Positions 16,982-27,393 are shown, numbered from the stretch's first letter. The stretch: 64,000 nt of DNA from Polyangia bacterium (GCA_036268875.1 DATATI010000020.1:186001-250000), one strand, 5' to 3'. Numbers and translations: made by a program. The notes: generated by a model from the sequence alone, not told the origin.

Positions 16982-18199
16982 TCAGCCCTTCCCCACGTCC
17001 AGCGCGCGCCACAGATACCAGCTGGCCACCGAACGGTACGGCTTCCAGCGCGCGCCGTGTTTTTGCAGCTGCTCGCGCGTCGGCAGCGCGCGCTTCTTGA
17101 AAGCGACGGCATAACCCTTGCGCACGCCATAGTCGTCAGCGGGCAACACGTCCGGGCGGCCCAGGCGAAACATCAGCAGCATCTCGGCGGTCCAGCGGCC
17201 GATCCCGCGCACGCCGGTCAGGCTTTCGATGATCGCCTCGTCGTCCATCTGGTGCACGTCGTCCAGCGTGGGCAGCGCGCCGTCTTTCGTGCGATGGGCC
17301 AGATCGCGCAGCGACAGCAGCTTGGAACGCGACAGGCCGGCGCCGCGCAATTTCTCGTCTGAGGCGCGCAGGATCTGCTGCGGCGTCGGACCTTCGTGCA
17401 CGCGCGGAAACAACGCCCGCACCCGCGCGTAGATGGTCGCCGCCGCCTTGCCGGACAGTTGCTGGTAGACGATCGCTTGCGCCAGGGCAGCGAAGATGCT
17501 GGCGGTGTGATCGCGCTGCATGGCGAACGGCCCGACCCGGTCGATGAGGCGCCCCAAGCTCGGATCGGCGGCGCGCAGGTGAGTCACTGCGGCGACGGTG
17601 TCGAAGGCGAACGGAGGCGGCGGTTCGGCCAAGACAATCGGCCCGCCGGCGACGCCGGTGCTTTTGCCGCGGGCGGCGTGCGCCGATTCGATGGCCAGCA
17701 TGCGCAGCTTGGTGGTGATGCCGCCGGCGGCGGAAAATCCGCCCACTTTTCCGCCGGCCGCCAGCACGCGGTGGCAAGGCACGACGACGGCGAACGGGTT
17801 GCGACCCAGGGCCTGCCCCACCGCCCGCGACCCACCCGGCGAACCGGCCTGGGCGGCGATCGCGCCGTACGAGACGGTGGTCCCCGGCGGCAACGCGCGC
17901 GCCGCCTGGTAGACCCGTCGGTGAAACGGCGGCACGGCATCCATGTCAAGGACGATGGCCGACAGATCGCTCCGCTCGCCGCCCAACAAGGCGGCGATGC
18001 GATCGATCGCTACCTTCACCGCGACAGGCGGCAGCGCCTCTTTCGTGTCGGGAAATCGCTGCTGCATCCGGGCCCGCGTCGCCGACTCGCGCCCCTCGGG
18101 CAGGTTCACACCGACGATGCCGCGCGCCCCCCAGGCGATGGCGCAACGACCGATCGCCGTATCGAACAACGCGAAGCCATCCTTGTTCACGGCGCGCAA
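16982..18199 (-). CDS. Ogt-AlkA fusion: O6-alkylguanine alkyltransferase + 3-methyladenine glycosylase II
   Basis: This is a single 405-residue reading frame with two DNA-alkylation repair activities. Residues 1-175 are an Ogt/MGMT domain: GTTVSYGAIAAQAGSPGGSRAVG, then the active-site VVPCHRV (acceptor C142) and GGFSAAGG. Residues 195-405 are an AlkA-type HhH-GPD glycosylase: QAIVYQQLSGKAA, the helix-hairpin-helix LTGVRGIGRWTAEM (327-340), the catalytic Asp in LPADDYGVRKG (D356) and a C-terminal RWKPYRSVASWYLW. A linker of about 25 residues joins them. All catalytic residues are present, so both halves should be active. The start lies 33 bp from that of the divergent prmC. Confidence 0.94.
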   Translation of the reverse strand: MRAVNKDGFALFDTAIGRCAIAWGARGIVGVNLPEGRESATRARMQQRFPDTKEALPPVAVKVAIDRIAALLGGERSDLSAIVLDMDAVPPFHRRVYQAARALPPGTTVSYGAIAAQAGSPGGSRAVGQALGRNPFAVVVPCHRVLAAGGKVGGFSAAGGITTKLRMLAIESAHAARGKSTGVAGGPIVLAEPPPPFAFDTVAAVTHLRAADPSLGRLIDRVGPFAMQRDHTASIFAALAQAIVYQQLSGKAAATIYARVRALFPRVHEGPTPQQILRASDEKLRGAGLSRSKLLSLRDLAHRTKDGALPTLDDVHQMDDEAIIESLTGVRGIGRWTAEMLLMFRLGRPDVLPADDYGVRKGYAVAFKKRALPTREQLQKHGARWKPYRSVASWYLWRALDVGKG

Positions 18200-18232
18200 A
18201 TGCTAGCACTCCTTGTGTAGACTGACCGACAC

Positions 18233-19150
18233 TTGGCTGTTCCTTCATCGCCTGCCCCTGCCGTGCCCGCGCGCTGGACCGTTCTCGACGTGATCCGCTG
18301 GACCACCTCGCGCTTCGAAGAGCGCAGCCTGGACACGCCCCGCCTGGACGCCGAGCTTCTGGCCGCGCACGCGTTGAACCTCGAGCGCGTGCAGCTTTAC
18401 GTGCAGCACGATCGGCCGCTGCTACCGGCCGAACTGACCACCCTGCGCGGACTGGTCAAGCGCCGACAGGCCGGCGAGTCGGTGGCGTACATCCTGGGCA
18501 AAAAAGAATTCTTCGGCCTGGCGTTCACAGTCGACAAACGCGTACTGGTCCCGCGCCCCGACACCGAGACGCTGGTCGACGAGGCGCTGGCCTTCCTGCG
18601 CGCCGCCACCACCGAACCCGCCGCTGAATCGACGCACGAACGCCCGCCATTGAAAGTCGCCGACGTCGGCACCGGCTCCGGTGCCATCGCCGTCGCCATC
18701 GCCAAGCACAGCACCGGCGCCTGGGTGGCGGCCACCGACGTGTCCGCCGACGCGCTGGCGGTGGCGCGCCAGAACGCCGAACACCACGGCGTGCAGGTGA
18801 CCTTCGCGCAGGGCGATCTGGATGCGGCGCTTTCGCCGCTGGCGCCGCTGGATCTGATCGTCGCCAACCTGCCGTACGTTCCCAGCGCCGCCATCGCCAC
18901 GCTGGCGCCGGAGGTGCGCGCCGAACCGGCGCTGGCCCTCGACGGCGGGCCCGATGGGCTGACCCTGGTGCGCCGGTTGATCAACGCCGCGCCGTCGCTG
19001 CTGAACCCGGGTGGCGGCCTGGCGCTCGAGATCGGCGCCGGTCAGGCCGCCGACACCGCGGCCCTGATGGAAGCGGCTGGCTTCGTCGAGATCCGACGGC
19101 GGCGCGATCTCGGCCAGATCGACCGCGTGGTCTCGGGGCGGCGGCCGTGA
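18233..19150 (+). CDS. prmC: Peptide chain release factor N5-glutamine methyltransferase
   Basis: This methylates the GGQ glutamine of release factors RF1 and RF2 using SAM. It has 305 residues from a TTG at 18233; a GTG at 18263 is an alternative start. The helical N-terminal domain is followed by VPRPDTETLVDEAL, the SAM motif VADVGTGSGAIAVAIA (142-157) and the substrate motif NLPY (212-215), a variant of the usual NPPY. The stop overlaps the flippase start by 4 bp (GTGA). Confidence 0.93.
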   Translation: MAVPSSPAPAVPARWTVLDVIRWTTSRFEERSLDTPRLDAELLAAHALNLERVQLYVQHDRPLLPAELTTLRGLVKRRQAGESVAYILGKKEFFGLAFTVDKRVLVPRPDTETLVDEALAFLRAATTEPAAESTHERPPLKVADVGTGSGAIAVAIAKHSTGAWVAATDVSADALAVARQNAEHHGVQVTFAQGDLDAALSPLAPLDLIVANLPYVPSAAIATLAPEVRAEPALALDGGPDGLTLVRRLINAAPSLLNPGGGLALEIGAGQAADTAALMEAAGFVEIRRRRDLGQIDRVVSGRRP

Positions 19151-20661
19151 CCGACGCGCAATCCCAGACCGCCAGCCCGGCGGCGGGCCAAGAAGCGGCG
19201 GTGGTGGCCGGGCGCGGGGCGCTGTTCATCGGGTTCGCCAAGGTCTACTTCATGATCAGTGGTTTTCTGCAGCAGGTGCTGCTGACCCGCCTGATCGGCC
19301 TCCGTGAGTTCGGCGCCTTCGGGGTGGTGAACAACGTCATCTCGATCGTGAACAATACGGTCGTGCAAGCCACCATCCAGTCGATCTCGAAGTTCACCGC
19401 CGAGGACGACCACCGCGCCGGTGCCGTCCAACGCGCGGGCCTCAAAATTCAACTGGGTGTCGGGGCGGCGCTGGGCCTGGCGTTCTTCGTCGGCGCGCCC
19501 TGGCTGGCGGCGTTCGAAAAAGCGCCCAGCTACGCCAACTATTTCCGCATCGCCGCCGCCATCCCGTTTCTGTATTCGCTGTACGCCGTCTTCGTCGGCT
19601 CGGCCAACGGCTTGCGGCGCTTTCGCGTACAGGCGGGGTTCGACGTCAGCTTCTCGACGGCAAAAACCATCTTGCTGCTGGGCGCGGCGCTGCTGTGGAG
19701 GGTGACCGGCGCCTTCTTCGGGTTCGTCGCGGCCGCGGTGTTCATCTTGATCGTCGCTTCGCGGGTGATGCGGCTGCCGGCACCGACGGACGCGCCGGCC
19801 TTCCCCGCGCGTCGCCTCGGGCGGTACATGCTGGCGGTGGTGACGTACGGCTTGCTGCTGAACGTGGCGCTGAACTACGACCAGCCGCTGCTGCACCATT
19901 TTGCCGGCACCGTCGACGCCCAGGCGGCGGGCGTGGTGGCGGCGCACTATCAGGCGCTGCGCACCCTGGCCTTGTTGCCCTATCAAGCGCTGCTGGTCAT
20001 CACCTTCGTGATCTTTCCGCTGGTGTCGCGTTCGACCTTCTCCCAGGACCGCGAGGCGACGCGCGCCTACGTCACCCAGACCCTGCGTTATGCGCTGATC
20101 CTGGCGGTGGGGATGGGTCTTGCGCTGGCGGCGCGGCCGGGCGCGCTGCTGGGGATCCTGTACAAACCCGAATACGGCGACGGCGCGTCGGCATTGCCGA
20201 TGCTGGTGGCGGGTGAGTGTTGCCTGGCCATGCTCAGCGTCTCGTGCGCGATCTTGAACGCCGCCGGAAAAACCACGGCGACGTTGATCTTGATGGCGCT
20301 GACGGTCGCGGTGGGTGGCGGCGCGGCGGCGGTGATGGTGCCGGCCGCGCAACCGGGACAGCCGATGCTGCTGGCCGCAGCGCTGGCCACCACCCTGGGC
20401 AACGCCGTCGGCTTCGCCGCGGCCATCATCTATCTGCGTCGGCAGCTGGGCGGCAGTCCGCCGCTGCGCACGCTGGCGCGGGTGGCCCTGGCCATCGGCG
20501 TGGTGGTGCTGCTGGGGCGACTCATTCCCGCGCACGGCAAGCTGCTGGGCCTGGCCGCGACGGTGGCGCTGGCCGGGATCTATGTCGCGCTGCTGGTGTT
20601 CACCGGCGAGTTCGGCCCCGAAGATCGGGCGAAATTCGCCAGAATTTTGCGTCGGCGCTGA
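19147..20661 (+). CDS. Polysaccharide (Wzx/MOP-type) flippase family membrane protein
   Basis: This is a 504-residue polytopic protein with 12-14 predicted membrane helices, from a GTG that overlaps the prmC stop. The GALFIGFAKVYFMISGF N-terminal helix, the FGAFGVVNNVISIVNN loop and the repeated pattern of long helices fit the MOP superfamily of lipid-linked oligosaccharide flippases (Wzx, MurJ relatives). No glycosyltransferases adjoin it, so the cargo is unknown. The link to prmC by overlap is unusual, and co-expression rather than common function is likely. Confidence 0.8.
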   Translation: MTDAQSQTASPAAGQEAAVVAGRGALFIGFAKVYFMISGFLQQVLLTRLIGLREFGAFGVVNNVISIVNNTVVQATIQSISKFTAEDDHRAGAVQRAGLKIQLGVGAALGLAFFVGAPWLAAFEKAPSYANYFRIAAAIPFLYSLYAVFVGSANGLRRFRVQAGFDVSFSTAKTILLLGAALLWRVTGAFFGFVAAAVFILIVASRVMRLPAPTDAPAFPARRLGRYMLAVVTYGLLLNVALNYDQPLLHHFAGTVDAQAAGVVAAHYQALRTLALLPYQALLVITFVIFPLVSRSTFSQDREATRAYVTQTLRYALILAVGMGLALAARPGALLGILYKPEYGDGASALPMLVAGECCLAMLSVSCAILNAAGKTTATLILMALTVAVGGGAAAVMVPAAQPGQPMLLAAALATTLGNAVGFAAAIIYLRRQLGGSPPLRTLARVALAIGVVVLLGRLIPAHGKLLGLAATVALAGIYVALLVFTGEFGPEDRAKFARILRRR

Positions 20662-20687
20662 GGCGGGCTTACCGTCGTAGCGTGAGC

Positions 20688-21140
20688 ATGCGCGCACGCC
20701 TTTGCTGGTTGACGGCGGTGATCGCCACCGTGGCGGTCGGTTGTCTGGCCCCGCAGCAACGGCGCGAGGAGAACCTGACCAAGGCCGCGCAGGACTACAA
20801 CAACGAGCTGCGCTGGGGCCGCTATGAACACCTGTCGACGTATCTGTCGAAGGACGAATCGCAGGCGTTGGCGGTGCGCAGCCGCGATCTCGGCGACGAC
20901 TTCAGCATCGCGGACAACGAAATGACGCTGGTGCAGTTTGTCCCCGGTTCGGAGAAGGCCACCGTGGTCACCGAGGTGGCCTGGTTCAACCAGCGGCGCG
21001 CCCTGCTGAACAAGTCGACCATCGAACAACACTGGGAGTGGAGCGACGGCCAGTGGCGACTGGCCGATCAGAAACGGATTCACGGCGCGCGGTTCCCACT
21101 GGTGCCCGAGCCGCTGGCGAAAGCGCCGGCGGCACCGTGA
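20688..21140 (+). CDS. Small conserved lipoprotein, function unknown
   Basis: This is a 150-residue exported protein. The N-terminus MRARLCWLTAVIATVAVGC is a lipoprotein signal with lipobox VAVGC. The mature part is mixed helix and strand, with an LSKDESQALAV segment, a beta-rich VTEVAWFNQRRALLNKSTIEQHWEW stretch and a Pro/Ala-rich tail. The strand pattern recalls small NTF2-like or ARM-like envelope proteins, but I do not recognise a named family. An in-frame GTG at 20682 is an alternative start. It follows the flippase by 26 bp, probably in the same transcript. Confidence 0.75.
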   Translation: MRARLCWLTAVIATVAVGCLAPQQRREENLTKAAQDYNNELRWGRYEHLSTYLSKDESQALAVRSRDLGDDFSIADNEMTLVQFVPGSEKATVVTEVAWFNQRRALLNKSTIEQHWEWSDGQWRLADQKRIHGARFPLVPEPLAKAPAAP

Positions 21141-21153
21141 GACCGAAAAAGCT

Positions 21154-22683
21154 CTAGCGCGGAGCCGCCGCCGGTGACATCGGCGCCGACTGCCCCGACG
21201 ATCGCTTGGCCAGCAACGCCGCGACCGTGGCCCCCAGCAGCACCACACCGATGGCCACGCCGATGACAAAGCTACGCGCCGCGCGATTGCCGGACTGCTG
21301 CCGCACGATGGTCGGCACGTTGGTCGCCGACGGTTCCAGCACGCTGGCCAAAGTTTCCGGGCCCGGCGTGGGGCCGGTGACGGACGGGCTGGGCGGCAGC
21401 GGCGAATCGTCCATCGGCGGGGGCGGCGGCACCGGCAATCTCTGCGACGGTCGTCGGGTCTGTCGCGCTTGCGCCGCTTGCGAGGCGATCGTTGGCTGCT
21501 CCTTCATCGTTTGCCGGTCTTCCAGCAGCTCGGGCACCTCGTGCAGGCCGATCACCGGCGTCATGCGCTCGGTCGACCAAGCGCGCGGGTCGATGAAATC
21601 GCCGGTGGCATTTTCAAAGGGCGAGGCATCGGACGGCGACAGATCGTCCTCCGACAGCGGCTGGGCGCCGGTGTCTTCGAAGTCGACCGAGGTGAACTTG
21701 ACGATCTCGTCCTGCAGCAGCGTGTTGATGATGCTGCCGGATTTTTTCGCCTCGCCCGACTGGGCGTTCATGTCGTCCAGGCACTGGCGCACCAGCTCCG
21801 CGATGTCGCGCGAGATGACCTTCAGGCCGCGCGAGTAACTGTAGTGCGCCAGCGCGTCTTGAAGATCGAGCGCGCTTTGATAGCGATCCTCGGGCCGCCG
21901 GGCCAGCGACTTTCTGACGATATCTTCCAGCTCGGGCTCGACCTGGGGGTTCTGCGCCTTGAGCGGCGGGATCTTGGCGTTACGCACCAGCTCGACGGTC
22001 TGGTAGTCGGTCTCGCCGTAGAAGAGACGCTTGCCGGTGAGCATCTCGTAAAGAAGGATCCCGACGGCGAAGATGTCGGCGCGGTGATCGACCTCCTCGC
22101 CGCGCGCCGCCTCGGGCGACAGATAGCTCATCTTGCCTTTGACCACGCCGGGGTCGGTGTTCTCGAGCTGGCTGGTGGCCTTGGCCAAACCGAAGTCCAC
22201 CACCTTGACCTCACCCTGTTTCGAGATGAGGACGTTGGGCGGCGAGATGTCGCGGTGAACGATCCCCAGCGGTTTGCCCGTGTCGGGGTTCAAAAGCTCG
22301 TGCGCGTAGGAGAGGCCCTTGCACATCTCCATGATGATGTAGAGCGTGTGGGCGATGGGAATGCGGCGGCCGATACGCCGGCGCCACTCCATCAACGACT
22401 TGAGGTGCACGCCATCGACGTACTCCATGACGATGAAGTAGGTGTCGTCGGCGTGGCCGATGTCGAATACCTGGACGATGTTGGCGTGCTGGAGGGCCAG
22501 CGACAGCCGCGCCTCGTCCAGGAACATGGCGACGAACTTCTTGTTCTTGGTCAGGTTCGGAAGAATTCGCTTGATGGCGATGTTCTTCTTGAACCCCTGC
22601 AGCGACTCGGCGACGCCGCGGAAAACCTCGGCCATGCCACCGGCTGCAACACGCTCGGTGATGCGATATCGACTGTCCGCCAT
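21154..22683 (-). CDS. Eukaryote-like Ser/Thr protein kinase with C-terminal membrane anchor
   Basis: This is a 509-residue kinase. The catalytic domain (1-290) has a divergent glycine loop VAAGGMAEVFRG, the ATP-binding K38 in IAIKRIL, catalytic HRDISPPNVL (H143-R144-D145) and DFG at 163-165. The HRD loop has Ser where most kinases have Lys, a feature seen in many myxobacterial kinases. Residues 290-470 are an acidic, Pro-rich linker, and a single membrane helix lies near 472-495, so the kinase faces the cytoplasm with a short external tail. The ligand and targets are unknown. It is convergent with the small lipoprotein gene. Confidence 0.93.
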   Translation of the reverse strand: MADSRYRITERVAAGGMAEVFRGVAESLQGFKKNIAIKRILPNLTKNKKFVAMFLDEARLSLALQHANIVQVFDIGHADDTYFIVMEYVDGVHLKSLMEWRRRIGRRIPIAHTLYIIMEMCKGLSYAHELLNPDTGKPLGIVHRDISPPNVLISKQGEVKVVDFGLAKATSQLENTDPGVVKGKMSYLSPEAARGEEVDHRADIFAVGILLYEMLTGKRLFYGETDYQTVELVRNAKIPPLKAQNPQVEPELEDIVRKSLARRPEDRYQSALDLQDALAHYSYSRGLKVISRDIAELVRQCLDDMNAQSGEAKKSGSIINTLLQDEIVKFTSVDFEDTGAQPLSEDDLSPSDASPFENATGDFIDPRAWSTERMTPVIGLHEVPELLEDRQTMKEQPTIASQAAQARQTRRPSQRLPVPPPPPMDDSPLPPSPSVTGPTPGPETLASVLEPSATNVPTIVRQQSGNRAARSFVIGVAIGVVLLGATVAALLAKRSSGQSAPMSPAAAPR

Positions 22684-22778
22684 CGTTTCACCGGCTCCGC
22701 GCCCGGAAAACTATAACAGAACGCGTGGAAGTGGTAGGCCCGCGAGCAGGACACCGCCCGGCGCGTCGCGAGCGCGGG

Positions 22779-23234
22779 TCAGTCTTCGAGGCCGGTCGGC
22801 ATCTTGGCGTCGCCGTCGCCGCCTGGGCCAACGTCGCCCAGTTCCGCCATGCCGCCGCCGCGGCCAGCCTGTTCGGCGGCCTGCTCCTCGCGCTCGCTCT
22901 GCTCCTTGCAGTCAATGCACAAGGTCGTCACCGGCCGGGCCAGGAGGCGCCGGAACGAGATGGACTCGCCGCAGTCCTCGCAGATGTCGATCTCGTTTTT
23001 CCCCAGACGCAGCAGCTGCTTGTTGATCTTGTTCAGCAGGAACTTCTCGCGGTCGTGCAGACGCATCTCGGTCGAGAAAATTTCCTCTTCCATCGACTCG
23101 TCGATGGAATCGCGACCGATGTTGCGCTCGTGGTTCATCGAGTAGGTCAGCGCGTTCTGGCTGGTGCGGGCCAGGCGCTTCTGCTCGTCCTCCAAAACCG
23201 TCCTGATCTGGGCCTTTTCCTTCTCAGTCAGCAT
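22779..23234 (-). CDS. DksA/TraR-family zinc-finger protein
   Basis: This is a 151-residue RNA-polymerase-binding regulator of the DksA type. A coiled-coil N-terminus carries a DSIDES segment (42-47) that aligns with the DxxDxA tip of DksA with the last Ala changed to Ser. Zinc ligands are C85, C88, C106 and C109 in ICEDCGE and LCIDCKE. A Gly/Glu-rich tail of about 40 residues follows, longer than in E. coli DksA. It would be expected to modulate transcription, possibly with ppGpp. It lies 134 bp downstream of clpX on the same strand. Confidence 0.9.
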   Translation of the reverse strand: MLTEKEKAQIRTVLEDEQKRLARTSQNALTYSMNHERNIGRDSIDESMEEEIFSTEMRLHDREKFLLNKINKQLLRLGKNEIDICEDCGESISFRRLLARPVTTLCIDCKEQSEREEQAAEQAGRGGGMAELGDVGPGGDGDAKMPTGLED

Positions 23235-23368
23235 GGTGATTTGCCCTTGGCCCTTTCGTTATTCGGTGGTGAAACAGACTGGCGGACAGACGGATGACCC
23301 GCAGGGGTTGGCACACGTTCGAAGTGTCGACGCTCGGGCGCCGCAACTTTAGTCCGGTCCGGAGATTT

Positions 23369-24574
<1,206 letters not shown>

Positions 24575-24738
24575 TGCTGTCCAGTATTGCACCGGGACCG
24601 CGGGACGCCAAGCGGTCGGCGACGGTTTTCCGCGCCAGCGCGCGGCGCGCCAGATTTGCGGCGCGCGCGCCTCTTGCTTTTTTCCATTTTTGGGCCCCGG
24701 TTGTGGCGTTTCCGGTCGCGGGATAGTGTACCGCGCAC

Positions 24739-25440
24739 ATGAGAGCCCTGGTCGTGACGTCCAACCCTGGAACGGCGGTGTCCGAACCAGACTCACCCGC
24801 CTCGGCGCTGAACGAGCTCGGATGCGAAGTGGTGGCCGTCGGATACGACGTCGATCAATTGCCTGAAGACATCGAGCTCACGCGGCCGTCTGTGGTGGTG
24901 GTGGACGCCGGGGCGCACCTCGAAGTCGGCCGCGCCGCCATCCGCCGCGTGCGCGAGGTGGGTTCGCTGGCCGACGTGCCGGTGCTCCTGTGCGTGGAGG
25001 TCTCGCGTCTGGCCGGTCTGGATCCGGAGGCGGGCGCCGATGACTTCGTGCTGGCCCCGGTGGTCGGGCCCGAGCTCTACGCCCGCATTCGCCAGCTTGA
25101 TTGGCGCATGTCGTCCTTTCGCGCCGCCGGCCGCATCAAGATCGGCGACCTGGTGATCGACGCCGTCGCTGTCGAGGCGTCGTTCCGTGGCCGCCCGCTG
25201 AAGCTGCCGCGCCAGGAATTCCAGCTGCTGAAATTTCTGGCCGAGCGTCCTGGGCGCGTCTTCAGCCGCGAGCAACTGCTGTCGCGGGTGTGGGGCTATC
25301 GCTATGCCGGCGGCACCCGCACCGTCGACATTCACGTCCGCCGCCTGCGCGCCAAGCTGGGCCCCGGCAGCGTGATGATCGAGACCGTGCGCCACGTCGG
25401 CTACAAGCTGCGGGCGCCTGGCACGCCCGCCATCACCTGA
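24739..25440 (+). CDS. OmpR/PhoB-type winged-helix regulator with degenerate receiver
   Basis: This is a 233-residue protein. The C-terminal half (130-228) is a clear OmpR-type winged helix: [34 protein letters not shown] and [16 protein letters not shown]. The N-terminal half has receiver-like length and pattern and keeps a candidate phospho-acceptor D56 in VVVVDAG, but lacks the acidic pair (TSN at 7-9) and the conserved Lys (A106). Classical phosphorylation is therefore unlikely and it may act constitutively or sense another signal. It is divergent from clpX with 164 bp between, and convergent with the DUF3108-like gene. Confidence 0.9.
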   Translation: MRALVVTSNPGTAVSEPDSPASALNELGCEVVAVGYDVDQLPEDIELTRPSVVVVDAGAHLEVGRAAIRRVREVGSLADVPVLLCVEVSRLAGLDPEAGADDFVLAPVVGPELYARIRQLDWRMSSFRAAGRIKIGDLVIDAVAVEASFRGRPLKLPRQEFQLLKFLAERPGRVFSREQLLSRVWGYRYAGGTRTVDIHVRRLRAKLGPGSVMIETVRHVGYKLRAPGTPAIT

Positions 25441-25452
25441 GACGATCGTCGA

Positions 25453-26325
25453 TCAGGGCGCGCGGGGCGTGCGCGTGGCCTCGACCAGCTGAATGACGAC
25501 ATCGGCGATCCCGATGGGCATGGTCAGGCGCAGCGGAACGCGCGCGTCGTCGTCGGACAGCCACACGGCGAAGGTGCGGCGCGGGCGATCGTCGGCGTCG
25601 CGCCCGTCGTAATAGATGGGATCGGCGCGGCCGTCGACACGCACGGTGGCGACGCGGCCGTCAGTCTCGGGCAGTGTTTGCCGGCCGACCGCGGTCAGCG
25701 TCACGCGCCACAGCGCCTGTCCGTCGAGGATCTGCAGGACCACCGGCTGGCCGACCACCGGCGGCGCCGCGCGCAGGCGCATCAACAAACCCACCGGATC
25801 CATCGTCGGTGTCGCCGCCGAGAACACCACCTGCTTGGTCGACGGCGGCGCGCCTGGTTTCTGGCGCGCCAGGCGCAAGACGCCGGCCTGCGGCTGATCG
25901 ATGGTGTCGGTGACGTCGTCGCCGCCGGTGCGGATCATGGTCCAGCGCCGGGCGCCCAGCGTCGCCGGATCGAACTCCGCGTCGACGCTCTTTTCGCTGC
26001 GGCCAAGGCCAAGGATGCTGCCTTCGCCGCGGCCGGCGACTTTGATCAACCGTCGCCCGCCCTCGGTGCGTTCATCGGCGATCGACAGACGCAGTTGGCC
26101 GATTGATCCGATCGCACCGTAACTGACGCGGTACACGGCCTCCTCGCGCAGGGCCAGCGGCGCCGGCAGCGCTGGCAAGAACGAAAGGCGGCGAAACAGG
26201 GTGGTGTGCAGGGCCAGGCGAACCGTCTCCGGCGCCACCAGTGGCGGGTGCTGCCGCGACCATCGCCATTCGGCGGACAACCACGGCGGATGGGCCAACG
26301 CCAGCAGAAACCAGATCGCCGACAT
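25453..26325 (-). CDS. DUF3108-like exported protein
   Basis: This is a 290-residue protein from the ATG at 26325. The N-terminus MSAIWFLLALAHPP is hydrophobic and may serve as a signal or anchor. The body is beta-rich, with REEAVYRVSYGAIGSIGQLRLSI, SEKSVDAEFDPATL and a late YYDGRDADDRPRRTFAVWLSDD segment, matching the periplasmic DUF3108 family that is often encoded near cell-envelope genes. No enzymatic role is established for the family. It is divergent from pdxA with 73 bp between starts. Confidence 0.75.
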   Translation of the reverse strand: MSAIWFLLALAHPPWLSAEWRWSRQHPPLVAPETVRLALHTTLFRRLSFLPALPAPLALREEAVYRVSYGAIGSIGQLRLSIADERTEGGRRLIKVAGRGEGSILGLGRSEKSVDAEFDPATLGARRWTMIRTGGDDVTDTIDQPQAGVLRLARQKPGAPPSTKQVVFSAATPTMDPVGLLMRLRAAPPVVGQPVVLQILDGQALWRVTLTAVGRQTLPETDGRVATVRVDGRADPIYYDGRDADDRPRRTFAVWLSDDDARVPLRLTMPIGIADVVIQLVEATRTPRAP

Positions 26326-26398
26326 ACGGATTGGACGCCGCCCGCGGCGAATATCGTCACCGCGCAGCCACCTCGGAAACCGCGTCGTATGATGGAGC

Positions 26399-27361
26399 GT
26401 GCACCAGATCGGAATTTCGCTGGGCGATCCGGCGGGCATCGGACCGGAGGTGGTGGTTCGCGCCCTGGCCGACCGGCCCAAGCTGGACGCGGTGGTCTTT
26501 GGCGATCGGGGAATCTTGGACCGGGCGGCCGCCGCGATTGGCCTGGCGGCGCTGGCGTCTCATCAGATGGTTGCGGTGACCAACCTCGGCGATGGCGCGG
26601 TGGTGGCCGGCCAGCCCAGCGACGCTTCGGGCCAGGCGCAGCTTGCTTATCTCACCGCCGCCACCAACGCGGCGCTGGCCGGGCAGATCGCCGCGCTGGT
26701 GACGGCGCCGATCTCCAAGGCCTGGATCGCCCGCGCCGGTTTTGAGTTTCCCGGCCACACCGAGTATCTGGCCGCCCGGGCTGGCGTCGCCGACTTCGCC
26801 ATGATGCTAGCGGGACCCAAGCTGCGCGTCACCGTCGCCACCACGCACGTCGCCTTGCGCGATGTTCCGCGTCTGCTGACGCCCGAGCAGATCGCCACCG
26901 CCGTGGTGCTCACCGCGCAGGCGCTGCACGACGCGTTCGGATTAGCGGTGCCGCGCGTGGCGGTGGCCGGTCTGAACCCGCACGCCGGCGAAGAAGGACG
27001 CTTCGGCGATGAAGAGGCGCGCCTGGTGACGCCGGCGCTGGCCCTGGCCCGACAACACCTGGCCGCTCGCCACCTGCCCGCCGACGTCAGCGGCCCGCAC
27101 GTGCCGGACGTGGTCTTTCGCCAGGCGGCGACGGGCCGGTTCGATGCGGTGGTGGCGCTGTACCACGACCAGGGGCTGATCCCGGTCAAGCTGCTGCACT
27201 TTGACGACGCGGTGAACGTCACCTTGGGCCTGCCGTTCGTGCGCACGTCGCCGGACCACGGCACCGCCTACGACATCGCCGGGCGGGGGATCGCCCGCGC
27301 CGATAGTTTTCTCGCCGCGCTGGATCTGGCGGCGCGTTTGACCGGTTTGCCGCGTCGCTGA
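26399..27361 (+). CDS. pdxA: 4-hydroxythreonine-4-phosphate dehydrogenase
   Basis: This oxidises 4-phosphohydroxy-threonine in the DXP-dependent route to pyridoxal phosphate. It has 320 residues from a GTG at 26399. The N-terminal SLGDPAGIGPEVV motif, the metal-binding histidines in ATTHVALRDV, in GLNPHAGE and in VALYHDQGLIPVK, and the closing RTSPDHGTAYDIAGRG are diagnostic. The ribosome site is very close to the start (GGAG at 26394-26397). Confidence 0.96.
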   Translation: MHQIGISLGDPAGIGPEVVVRALADRPKLDAVVFGDRGILDRAAAAIGLAALASHQMVAVTNLGDGAVVAGQPSDASGQAQLAYLTAATNAALAGQIAALVTAPISKAWIARAGFEFPGHTEYLAARAGVADFAMMLAGPKLRVTVATTHVALRDVPRLLTPEQIATAVVLTAQALHDAFGLAVPRVAVAGLNPHAGEEGRFGDEEARLVTPALALARQHLAARHLPADVSGPHVPDVVFRQAATGRFDAVVALYHDQGLIPVKLLHFDDAVNVTLGLPFVRTSPDHGTAYDIAGRGIARADSFLAALDLAARLTGLPRR

Positions 27362-27393
27362 GTCGCCGACGAGGGGGCGCTGGCGTCGGCGTC

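Noticed and set aside
19042-20697. Open frame of 551 codons on the minus strand
   Set aside because: It is antisense to the flippase and has Gln/His/Arg-rich low-complexity composition.
23300-23330. TGGCACACG near the clpX 3' end as a sigma-54 site
   Set aside because: The second element does not follow at the required 10-bp distance, and it points away from any plus-strand gene nearby.
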